Notes: generated by a model from the letters alone, not told the origin. Shown: positions 1 to 6,373, numbered from the stretch's first letter. The stretch: 7,383 bases of DNA from an uncultured Clostridia bacterium (GCA_945947715.1 CAMEYZ010000112.1:1-7383); one strand, 5' to 3'. Program-made: numbers and translations.

Positions 1-1693
1 CGTCGTCATTGCCATAGCGGGGGAAGTCGCCCTCCACCTCGTAGTCTATTACAAGACCAGAATCGTCGCGGATAGTCTTTACCTTGGCATACTTGATAGC
101 GGAAAGCGAATCCACCACGTGAGAAAATCCTGCGATGCCTGTTGCAAAGGTACGTCTTACGTTGGAGTCGATAAGCGCCATTTCAGCAGCCTCATAGTAA
201 TACTTATCGTGCATGTAGTGGATAAGGTTAAGTGTGTGAACATAGATGCTTGCCAGCCAGCTCATCATCTCGTCATATTTCTGCATTACCTCAACATAAT
301 CGAGGTATTCCGACTTAATAGGCACAAGCTTGGGACCTACCTGAACGCGAGTCTTTTCGTCCACACCGCCATTTATCGCATAGAGCAGGCACTTTGCAAG
401 GTTTGCTCTTGCGCCGAAGAACTGCATTTCCTTGCCCGTCTGAGTTGCGGAAACGCAGCAGCAGATAGCATAGTCGTCGCCCCATTCAACGCGCATAACG
501 TCGTCGTTCTCGTACTGGATAGAGCTTGTGGTGACGGATATCATCGCAGCATATTTTCTGAAATTTTCGGGGAGTCTCTCCGAATAGAGCACAGTGAGGT
601 TCGGCTCGGGAGAGGGTCCCATGTTTTCGAGGGTGTGGAGGAAGCGGAAGTCGTTCTTAGTGACCATGGAGCGTCCGTCCACGCCAAGTCCTGCAACAGA
701 AAGGGTAGCCCATACAGGGTCACCGGAGAAAAGCTCGTTATAGGAGGGTATTCTCGCGAACTTGACCATTCTGAACTTCATTACCATATGGTCGATAAGC
801 TCCTGTGCTTCACTTTCAGTGAGGGTTCCGTTGTCCAGGTCTCTCTGGATATAGATATCGAGGAAGGTAGAAATTCTTCCCACGGACATAGCTGCGCCGT
901 TCTGAGTCTTGATAGCCGCAAGATAGCCGAAATAGGTCCACTGGCAGGCTTCTCTTGCGTCCTTTGCGGGCTGTGAGATATCAAAGCCATAGGACTGGGC
1001 CATAACCTTCATAGCCTTAAGAGCCTTTATCTGGTCAGCTATCTCCTCGCGGCGGCGGATAATATCGTCTCTCATCTTGCCATTTCCGCAGAAGTTGAGG
1101 TCCTCGGTCTTTTTAGCAACGAGGTAGTCTATGCCGTAAAGAGCCACACGACGGTAATCGCCGACGATACGTCCTCTGCCGTATGTATCGGGCAGACCTG
1201 TGATGATCTTGTTCTTTCTGGCTATTCTCATCTCGGGAGTATAGGCATCATAAACAGCCTGGTTATGTGTTTTATGGAATTCGGTAAATATTCTGTGAAG
1301 CTCGGGGTCGGGCTCATAGCCGTAATTGCGGCATGCCTCCTCAGCCATTTTGATTCCGCCGAAGGGCATGAATGCGCGCTTTAAGGGCTTATCTGTCTGG
1401 AGTCCCACTATCTTTTCCATATCCTTCATGCTCTCGTCGATATAGCCGGGCTTATGGGAAGTCAGCCCCGACACGATATGAGTATCCATATCGAGAACGC
1501 CGCCCTTTGCGCGTTCCTCCTTCTGGAGCTCCTTAAGTCTGCCCCAGAGCTTGTTAGTAGCCTCGGTAGGACCCTCAAGGAAGGACTCATTTCCGTCATA
1601 GGGGGTGTAGTTATTCTGGATAAAATCTCTGGTATCCACTTCATCGCGCCATCTTACGCCTTTAAAGCCGTTCCACTGTTCAAAATTGGTCAT
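1..1693 (-). CDS. pflB: Pyruvate formate-lyase (formate C-acetyltransferase), 3' end outside window
   Basis: This cytoplasmic glycyl-radical enzyme converts pyruvate and CoA to acetyl-CoA and formate in anaerobic mixed-acid fermentation. The translation begins MTNFEQWNGFKGVRW and tracks E. coli PflB collinearly, including DFIQNNYTPYDG, TGLPDTYGRGRIVGDYRRVA, TYFGYLAAIKTQNGAAMS, FSGDPVWAT and MGPSPEPN. The catalytic cysteine pair (E. coli Cys418/Cys419) aligns with Cys412/Cys413, followed by FFGARANLAK with the pyruvate-binding arginine at Arg429. Both lie at the E. coli spacing. Cys411 makes the run a Cys triplet. Only 564 of about 750-760 residues are visible. The radical glycine, near residue 734 in E. 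coli, would lie beyond base 1, so activity cannot be judged here. The start is set by a strong TCAGGAGGT site (1701-1708 region) 7 nt upstream. The activase gene pflA commonly follows pflB and would also be outside. No frameshift was seen. Identification is near certain. Confidence 0.97.
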   Translation of the reverse strand, partial: MTNFEQWNGFKGVRWRDEVDTRDFIQNNYTPYDGNESFLEGPTEATNKLWGRLKELQKEERAKGGVLDMDTHIVSGLTSHKPGYIDESMKDMEKIVGLQTDKPLKRAFMPFGGIKMAEEACRNYGYEPDPELHRIFTEFHKTHNQAVYDAYTPEMRIARKNKIITGLPDTYGRGRIVGDYRRVALYGIDYLVAKKTEDLNFCGNGKMRDDIIRRREEIADQIKALKAMKVMAQSYGFDISQPAKDAREACQWTYFGYLAAIKTQNGAAMSVGRISTFLDIYIQRDLDNGTLTESEAQELIDHMVMKFRMVKFARIPSYNELFSGDPVWATLSVAGLGVDGRSMVTKNDFRFLHTLENMGPSPEPNLTVLYSERLPENFRKYAAMISVTTSSIQYENDDVMRVEWGDDYAICCCVSATQTGKEMQFFGARANLAKCLLYAINGGVDEKTRVQVGPKLVPIKSEYLDYVEVMQKYDEMMSWLASIYVHTLNLIHYMHDKYYYEAAEMALIDSNVRRTFATGIAGFSHVVDSLSAIKYAKVKTIRDDSGLVIDYEVEGDFPRYGNDD

Positions 1694-1924
1694 TACTTTT
1701 ACCTCCTGAAAATTTTCGCTTCATATCTCTGCTTTTCACAACTTTTCAGATATATGAACAAACCATAATCCGCAAAAAAATCATGCAAATTTTAGTTATC
1801 ATACGCTAACTTGGCGATATACAACATAACATGATACAAAAGACTCGCCCACTGCAAAAGATCTCTCACGGATAACATCACAAAGAAAACCCATCCGCCA
1901 CAAAAACAGAGGACTTTCACTTAC
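1694..1924 (-). other. Long 5' leader of pflB with ribosome binding site
   Basis: If transcription starts about 7 nt after the -10 box at 1931-1936, the pflB mRNA carries roughly 230 untranslated bases. The last part holds the ribosome binding site AGGAGGT, read on the minus strand at 1700-1706. Short dyads are visible in the leader: GCGGAU pairing with AUCCGU (one G-U pair), GGCGA with UCGCC, and AGTTA/TAACT at 1794-1798 and 1807-1811. They partly overlap, so alternative folds are possible. I do not recognise a known riboswitch. In particular, the conserved core of the ZTP ('pfl') riboswitch, which sits upstream of some pfl genes, is not apparent. No second convincing promoter was found closer to the gene. 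Confidence 0.45.
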
Positions 1925-1930
1925 AGATAC

Positions 1931-1959
1931 ATTATAACACATAACAGAATACAAGTCAA
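1931..1959 (-). promoter_or_regulatory. Sigma-A promoter of pflB
   Basis: On the minus strand, TTGACT (1959-1954) is followed by a 17-nt spacer and a perfect TATAAT (1936-1931). The base triplet before the -10 is TGT, giving an extended -10 element. Spacing and sequence are close to the housekeeping consensus. It faces pflB, with the start codon about 230 nt downstream. It lies in an AT-rich stretch, but the match is far better than the surrounding AT-rich sequence would suggest. Confidence 0.85.
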
Positions 1960-2069
1960 TGATTTTTAATAAAAAAATGATATGTATTTTTTGTTAATAA
2001 TAGTTCCTATCTGCGGATTTATGGAAAAAATTAAAAAACGATTAAAATTTAAAAATGTGATAAATTATG

Positions 2070-2098
2070 TTGACAGTTTAATAATATTTTGGTATACT
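2070..2098 (+). promoter_or_regulatory. Distal promoter P1 of the CDF transporter gene
   Basis: A perfect TTGACA (2070-2075) is followed by a 17-nt spacer and TATACT (2093-2098). TGG stands directly before the -10, an extended -10 element. The predicted start near 2105 would give a leader of about 143 nt that runs through the second promoter and the Fur-box-like dyad. Confidence 0.75.
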
Positions 2099-2121
2099 AT
2101 ATTTAAAAGTACAGAGCTTTT

Positions 2122-2140
2122 GATAAGTGAAATAATTATC
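2122..2140. promoter_or_regulatory. Fur-box-like inverted repeat (candidate metal-regulator operator)
   Basis: The 19-bp sequence GATAAGTGAAATAATTATC has perfect outer arms (GATAA and TTATC). It matches the classical Fur box GATAATGATAATCATTATC at 14 of 19 positions by hand alignment. It lies just downstream of the predicted P1 start and 20 bp before the P2 -35 box. Fur-family repressors (Fur, Zur, PerR) use related AT-rich dyads, and the gene behind it is a metal-ion transporter. The AT-rich background makes a chance match possible, and the site does not say which metal or regulator. Confidence 0.4.
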
Positions 2141-2160
2141 TTTCGGATTAAAAAAACACC

Positions 2161-2189
2161 TTGACAAGCCGTTATGTATATGATACAAT
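2161..2189 (+). promoter_or_regulatory. Proximal promoter P2 of the CDF transporter gene
   Basis: A perfect TTGACA (2161-2166) is followed by a 17-nt spacer and TACAAT (2184-2189). TGA precedes the -10, again giving an extended -10. Start of transcription is predicted near 2196, leaving a leader of about 52 nt before the CDF start codon. Confidence 0.8.
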
Positions 2190-2230
2190 GTAAAGAATAC
2201 CATTTTTTAAGGTAGAACCAACATCATCGC

Positions 2231-2244
2231 AAAGGCAGGTCTTT
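2231..2244 (+). promoter_or_regulatory. Weak ribosome binding site within a small hairpin
   Basis: The only purine-rich element before the CDF start codon is GGCAGG (2234-2239), 8 nt upstream. This is a poorer site than those of the other genes here. It sits inside a possible 5-bp hairpin, AAAGG (2231-2235) pairing with TCTTT (2240-2244) with one G-T wobble around a 4-base loop, which could limit translation. This is a hand-drawn fold and too small to be certain. Confidence 0.3.
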
Positions 2245-2247
2245 TGT

Positions 2248-3162
2248 ATGAAAAAATCCGAAAACAAAACCGTAACAGAAGAAATAGCTGTAAGAAAGAT
2301 GTCCGCTGTGAGCCTTATCGGCAATACCGTGCTTTCGGCGTTCAAGCTTGCAGCAGGCGCTATCGGCAATTCCCCCGCAATGATATCCGACGCAGTTCAT
2401 TCCATGTCGGACGTTTTCTCCACCTTTATCGCCATGATAGGCGTAAAGCTTGCTGCCCGAAAGGCTGACAAGGACCACCCATATGGTCATGACCGCTTTG
2501 AATGTGTGGCTTCTATCATTCTCTGCGGAATACTTCTCGCCGCTGGCATAGGCATAGGCTGGGGCGGAGCGAGTACCATTATCGGCGGAAATTACGACGC
2601 TATCGAGATACCCGGAATGGTGGCACTTATTGCCGCGCTGGTGTCCATTCTCACAAAGGAATGGATGTTCCGCTATACAAAGCATTATGCGCAGATGATA
2701 GGCTCCTCTGCCTTTATGGCAGACGCTTGGCATCATCGCTCTGACGCCCTTTCTTCTGTGGGAGCGCTTATCGGCATAGGCGGCGCTATGCTGGGCTTTC
2801 CTGTAATGGAGCCAATAGCTGAGGTCGTTATCTGCATATTTATAGTAAAAGCTGCTGTCGATATCTTCCGGGACGCGCTCAGCAAAATGCTGGATACCTC
2901 CTGCAGCTCGGAATATGAAACTCAGCTCACAGATTTTGTGGCTTCTCAGCCGGGAGTTGTCCGCGTTGACCTGATACGCACCAGAAAATTCGGCAGCAAG
3001 GTGTATATCGACGCTGAGATCGCCGTTGACGGAGATATTTCTCTCCGGGATGCACATGATATCGCCGAAAAGGTCCATAGTGCTGTGGAGGAAAGCTTCT
3101 CCGATATCAAGCATATAATGATACATGTAAATCCCGCCGACGAAAAGCACGTAAACAACTAA
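2248..3162 (+). CDS. Cation diffusion facilitator (CDF) family divalent metal transporter
   Basis: The 304-residue inner-membrane protein is expected to export a divalent metal ion in exchange for protons as a dimer. Six hydrophobic segments are visible at about 18-40, 44-68, 86-112, 120-137, 152-183 and 186-206. A cytoplasmic ferredoxin-like C-terminal domain (about 210-304) ends in the family-typical IMIHVNP. Transport site A is the HxxxD pair His51/Asp55 in TM2 and His162/Asp166 in TM5; the loop motif HPYGH (77-81) followed by RFE is also diagnostic. HxxxD in both helices is known from zinc-type CDFs, while FieF/YiiP has DxxxD in TM2, so zinc (or cobalt/cadmium) is favoured. Substrate remains an inference. 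The length is normal for the family. The start fits the proximal promoter. Two strong promoters and a Fur-box-like dyad upstream suggest metal-responsive control. Confidence 0.95.
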   Translation: MKKSENKTVTEEIAVRKMSAVSLIGNTVLSAFKLAAGAIGNSPAMISDAVHSMSDVFSTFIAMIGVKLAARKADKDHPYGHDRFECVASIILCGILLAAGIGIGWGGASTIIGGNYDAIEIPGMVALIAALVSILTKEWMFRYTKHYAQMIGSSAFMADAWHHRSDALSSVGALIGIGGAMLGFPVMEPIAEVVICIFIVKAAVDIFRDALSKMLDTSCSSEYETQLTDFVASQPGVVRVDLIRTRKFGSKVYIDAEIAVDGDISLRDAHDIAEKVHSAVEESFSDIKHIMIHVNPADEKHVNN

Positions 3163-3209
3163 AATCTGCATACATTGCATAAATAATATAAACGAAAGGA
3201 ACTTAAAAT

Positions 3210-6176
3210 ATGAAGATCGCAAAAAGAATACTGACCGTTGCAGTATGCGCTGCAATGACCGCTTCGGTAATGAGCTTCGGAGTCTTTGCAGAAGAGCTCC
3301 CTGAAAAATATGACCTGCGCACCGAGGAATTCCTCGGTGATGTAAAGGATCAGGGATTTGTAGGCTCCTGCTGGGCATTTGCAAGCACTGGCATACTGGA
3401 AAGCTGGCTTCGCCTCAACGATATGGGAGACTATATCCTCTCCCCTCGGCACGTTGAAAATACCACAACAATGGCATACGCAGACTGCTATAACTATGAG
3501 ACGGGCGACGCAAGCAAGGTATTCTGTTCGGGCGGATTCACTCATACTGCTTTAAGCTACTATTACGGCGGACGGGGACCTGTGCTTGAATCGGATTATC
3601 CTTACATTCCCACATATGAGGGAAAATATCCTATGGCACAGAGAAGCACTGAGATGAAAACTGCTGGCATCTCCGTAAAGGATGTGGGTATCGGCAACTG
3701 TTACGGCGACTTCTCGTTCGATGCAGTCTCCAAGACAAACGATATCATCACCGAAATGAAAACCGCTATCAAAAATTACGGCGGCATATCGGTCAGCTAT
3801 TACGCAACAAGCCAGCTTGACCCGAATATCTTTACCTCCTCATATACTGATACCTCCAATCATCAGGTAATGCTGGTGGGCTGGGATGATAATTATCCCA
3901 AGGAAAAATTCACCGATGAAAACGGCCTCACTCCTCAGAACGACGGCGCATGGATAATGAGAAACTCCTGGGGCACAGAAGACAACGGAGAAACCGTGGG
4001 CGACGACGGATACTATTATATGTCCTACGAGACCGCCAGCCTTTACAGATCACCCTTCATTTACATCGAAAGAGCAGCTAAAACTGACTACGACCAGATA
4101 TATCTTTCCTCTCCCCTTGCGGCACATAAATACATCTCTTCTTCCACAGATACCGAAAACAACACCGATTACTCTCTCAATCTTTTCGAAAAGACCGCAG
4201 GCAGCCAGTCGGTGACTGAGGTAACTGCAGCTCTGAGAGAAAATTCTTACTACGATATCTACGTTATTGCAAATTATGAGCCGGGCGGGGAAAATTACGG
4301 CAAGAAGGTCGCTGCCGGCCATGTTGACCATGAGTGCTACAAGACCTTCGAATTTGACCCCATTGAGATAACCGGCGATACCTTCGGCATCTGCATCAAG
4401 TATTCTTCCAACGATAAGTCCACCTCCCTGGTTCCCGTTCAGGACAATTATTATTCCACAGGCTACCACACCGGCGAGGACTACACCGGAAAAAGCTTCA
4501 TCTCCCACGACGGAATAACCTGGCTGGATACCGCCAAGCATTACGATTCCACAGTTTTCGTCCGCGCATATACCGTTAACAACAACGAGACTCATAACGT
4601 TTCTCTGCCCTCGAGCTATGGTTATGCCACAGCTAAGCTATATCAGAACGGAAAAGAGGTCTACAAGAACCCCGACGGAAGCTTCGACGTGGAAAACGGC
4701 ACCTATCAGTACGAGATAAGCTGCATGGGCTTTGAAACTCTTACGGGAAGCATCACCGTCAAGGACAAGGATATAAAGCTCCCCTATAAGAAGATGAAGT
4801 ACGCTCCCACTATCACCGATATCAATTCCGAGCTGGCTCTTAAGGACAGCGGCGATTATGAGATATACTATCTGTACGGCGTAGACGGTGAGGCTCCAAA
4901 AAAGGTCATGTCCGTTGAGATAGGCGGCAAAAAGATGAATTTCACCCAGACCTCCGATAGCATCAATGTTGACAGGTCACAGCTATCCTTCCTTAAGGAA
5001 GGCGATACCGCAGAAATAAAGGTGACCTATTCAAACGGCGCTTCCTCATCGGCGTCTGTTAAGGTCGTGGACTATTCCGTCCAGGCTAAGGCGGATATCC
5101 TCGCAAAAAGAGCCTCCGAAGAGCTTAAAAAGCTTGATGTCAAGACCGAAAAGGATATCATTGATTTCGCGGACAGCATCTCCCAGACACTGAAAAAGTA
5201 CAGCATCCACGCTGTCACAAGAGTGACCGACGATCCCGACTCTGATCCGGACAAAACAACCTATCGCTTTACCGCTCCCACGGCAGCTTCTGAGGGAAGC
5301 TACGGCTTTACTCTGGAGATAAGATATATGGGCGTGGTCAAGACCCTGAACGTTTCCGGCACTATCGACGCTCTCAGTGAGGACTCACTTTCTCCCAGAA
5401 TGGACGGGCTGACCGGCTGGGAGGATATCGCTTCCTCCGACGCATTTAATGATGCAGTGGAAAACGGCGGCAAGCTCAGCATCACTCTGGGCAGCAGCGG
5501 CATTATCCCCGAAAGCTTCGTTAAGAAAATAGCTGGCACTAAGGCAGTTATCACCTTTGACGCCTTCGACGGCAGATACTCCTGGAAGATAGACTGCTCC
5601 GATATCAAGAATATCCACGATATTGATACCAATATATACGACGGTACAAACCTCAGCCTTACCGACGACAGCATACTTTCAACATCTGTCAATATATATT
5701 TTATGACCTATAAGAATATCCCGTTCTATGTGGACCCCTCCTTTGATATCACCGCTGACCTCATTCTCAATGCAAGGAGCTTATGCCCTCAGCTCAGCAG
5801 TAAGCTTATGTTCAAGGACAACTTCTACTCCTATGACGACAACGGCATTCTTCAAGCGGACGAAAGCAACGTATCCGTAATGACCTATCATTCGGGCAAA
5901 ACCGAGCTTAAAGATATCTCCGCTGGCAGCTATGTGCTTGAACTTACCACCGATTACTATCTGTTCGGCGATGTGAGCATGGACGCAAAGGGTCCCAATA
6001 AATCAGACGTTCAGACCCTGAAGCTCTATATTGCTACGAGCACCGCAGAACAGATCAGGGAATACAATCCCTTTGCATATGCGCTGATGGACATCAATGA
6101 GGACGGAAAGGTAAATTCCGACGATACAAAGGCTCTTGAGGAGTATATCGAAAGTCTTGAGAAGGCAGAAAAATAA
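3210..6176 (+). CDS. Secreted papain-family (C1A) cysteine protease with lectin-like region and C-terminal dockerin
   Basis: This 988-residue protein is predicted to be exported. A signal peptide has Lys2/Lys5/Arg6, a hydrophobic core and likely cleavage after VFA27. The protease domain (about 32-283) follows directly, starting at KYDLR. It has the oxyanion Gln48, catalytic Cys54 in GSCWAF, His218 in NHQVMLVGWDD and Asn252 in RNSWG, so it should be active. No inhibitory propeptide is seen. Residues about 284-455 resemble the lectin-like region common after such domains in Clostridia. Residues 460-525 resemble a PEGA/carboxypeptidase-regulatory beta module. Residues 530-720 look Ig-like, and 720-915 resemble a beta module seen in ruminococcal surface proteins. 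The C-terminus is a type I dockerin (920-980). The start follows AAAGGA by 9 nt. The protein probably acts outside the cell on proteins or peptides while attached to a cohesin-bearing scaffold; its substrate is unknown. Beta-module assignments are by eye. Confidence 0.93.
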   Translation: MKIAKRILTVAVCAAMTASVMSFGVFAEELPEKYDLRTEEFLGDVKDQGFVGSCWAFASTGILESWLRLNDMGDYILSPRHVENTTTMAYADCYNYETGDASKVFCSGGFTHTALSYYYGGRGPVLESDYPYIPTYEGKYPMAQRSTEMKTAGISVKDVGIGNCYGDFSFDAVSKTNDIITEMKTAIKNYGGISVSYYATSQLDPNIFTSSYTDTSNHQVMLVGWDDNYPKEKFTDENGLTPQNDGAWIMRNSWGTEDNGETVGDDGYYYMSYETASLYRSPFIYIERAAKTDYDQIYLSSPLAAHKYISSSTDTENNTDYSLNLFEKTAGSQSVTEVTAALRENSYYDIYVIANYEPGGENYGKKVAAGHVDHECYKTFEFDPIEITGDTFGICIKYSSNDKSTSLVPVQDNYYSTGYHTGEDYTGKSFISHDGITWLDTAKHYDSTVFVRAYTVNNNETHNVSLPSSYGYATAKLYQNGKEVYKNPDGSFDVENGTYQYEISCMGFETLTGSITVKDKDIKLPYKKMKYAPTITDINSELALKDSGDYEIYYLYGVDGEAPKKVMSVEIGGKKMNFTQTSDSINVDRSQLSFLKEGDTAEIKVTYSNGASSSASVKVVDYSVQAKADILAKRASEELKKLDVKTEKDIIDFADSISQTLKKYSIHAVTRVTDDPDSDPDKTTYRFTAPTAASEGSYGFTLEIRYMGVVKTLNVSGTIDALSEDSLSPRMDGLTGWEDIASSDAFNDAVENGGKLSITLGSSGIIPESFVKKIAGTKAVITFDAFDGRYSWKIDCSDIKNIHDIDTNIYDGTNLSLTDDSILSTSVNIYFMTYKNIPFYVDPSFDITADLILNARSLCPQLSSKLMFKDNFYSYDDNGILQADESNVSVMTYHSGKTELKDISAGSYVLELTTDYYLFGDVSMDAKGPNKSDVQTLKLYIATSTAEQIREYNPFAYALMDINEDGKVNSDDTKALEEYIESLEKAEK
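5967..6149 (+). other. Type I dockerin module of the cysteine protease
   Basis: Residues 920-980 carry the two calcium-loop/helix repeats of a dockerin. The second repeat is textbook: DINEDGKVNSDD (961-972), with Asp961, Asn963, Asp965, Asn969 and Asp972 as ligands, followed by a helix ending in EEYI. The first, DVSMDAKGPNKSD (921-933), is degenerate: Ser replaces the usual Asn at position 3, Ala replaces the Gly after the second Asp, and there is one extra residue in the loop. The helix after it (VQTLKLYI) is normal. Dockerins bind cohesin modules of scaffoldin or cell-surface anchoring proteins; no cohesin is encoded in the window. Confidence 0.88.
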
Positions 6177-6179
6177 CCT

Positions 6180-6193
6180 CTCCCTCCGGGGAG
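6180..6193 (+). other. Intercistronic hairpin with UNCG-type tetraloop
   Basis: CTCCC (6180-6184) pairs perfectly with GGGAG (6189-6193) around TCCG. The RNA would be a 5-bp GC-rich stem closed by C(UCCG)G, a member of the very stable UNCG tetraloop class. It begins 4 nt after the protease stop codon. No T-run follows, so it is not an intrinsic terminator. An mRNA-stabilising or processing role is possible. Confidence 0.5.
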
Positions 6194-6213
6194 CGTACAG
6201 AAAGGAAATATCT

Positions 6214-6351
6214 ATGTACTCTGTTATTTCGGCAGACCCTGCAACAGGCAATATTTCCCCGACCGTATACATTGTTATTGGGATAATCGCGGCAGTTGTT
6301 ATAATCATCACAGCCGCAGCGGGGATCATCAGCAAGAAAAATAAAAAATAA
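6214..6351 (+). CDS. Small single-span membrane protein with sorting-signal-like layout
   Basis: This is a 45-residue protein of unrecognised family. It has a polar N-terminus with DPATG (8-12), a Pro at 16, an Ile/Val/Ala-rich helix (about 18-39) and a basic tail SKKNKK. By the positive-inside rule, the tail stays in the cytoplasm and the short N-terminus faces out. Motif, hydrophobic stretch and basic tail recall the C-terminal sorting signal of sortase substrates (LPxTG type, here with Asp in place of Leu), but there is no exported domain in front of it. The start at 6214 follows AAAGGAA by 6 nt. An upstream ATG in the same frame at 6136 lies inside the protease gene and lacks a ribosome binding site. 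The gene sits 37 nt after the protease gene and 22 nt before the SPFH gene, which suggests cotranscription. It could be a membrane anchor or partner for the SPFH protein; its function is unknown. Confidence 0.75.
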   Translation: MYSVISADPATGNISPTVYIVIGIIAAVVIIITAAAGIISKKNKK

Positions 6352-6373
6352 TTTTTGAAAGGAAGTTTTTATT

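Larger units (their letters stand above)
1694..2247. other. Divergent intergenic region between pflB and the CDF transporter gene
   Basis: This 554-bp gap has no convincing gene. It is clearly more AT-rich than the flanking coding DNA, especially 1960-2160. It contains the pflB leader and promoter on one strand and two promoters, a Fur-box-like dyad and a weak ribosome binding site on the other. A 60-codon open frame at 1982-2164 overlaps one of the promoters, has no ribosome binding site and reads as AT-driven sequence, so it is not called. Confidence 0.8.

Noticed and set aside
119..976. Plus-strand open frame of 285 codons
   Set aside because: It lies wholly antisense to pflB, whose reading frame is unambiguous by similarity; its translation shows no recognisable domain and it has no ribosome binding site.
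1694..1930. ZTP ('pfl' motif) or other known riboswitch in the pflB leader
   Set aside because: The name and position made it worth checking, but the conserved core of the ZTP aptamer is not visible. Nor are recognisable cores of c-di-GMP or tetrahydrofolate riboswitches.
1991..1997. TTGTTAA, a possible Rex (NADH-sensing) operator half-site upstream of the pflB promoter
   Set aside because: Rex operators are palindromes of this half with TTAACAA four bases on; the second half is absent here and the region is very AT-rich.
1982..2164. Plus-strand open frame of 60 codons in the intergenic region
   Set aside because: It is rich in Ile, Phe and Lys as expected from AT-rich DNA, lacks a ribosome binding site, overlaps promoter P1 and ends within promoter P2.
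3111..3119. TATAAT at 3114-3119 as a separate promoter for the protease gene
   Set aside because: There is no acceptable -35 box at the right spacing, and the sequence is within the coding region of the CDF gene.
2224..3384. Minus-strand open frame of 386 codons
   Set aside because: It runs antisense across the CDF gene, the intergenic gap and the start of the protease gene. The real genes have domain evidence and ribosome binding sites; this frame has neither.
6180..6200. Intrinsic terminator after the protease gene
   Set aside because: The hairpin is real but is followed by GCGTACAG rather than a T-run, and the next gene's ribosome binding site comes immediately after.
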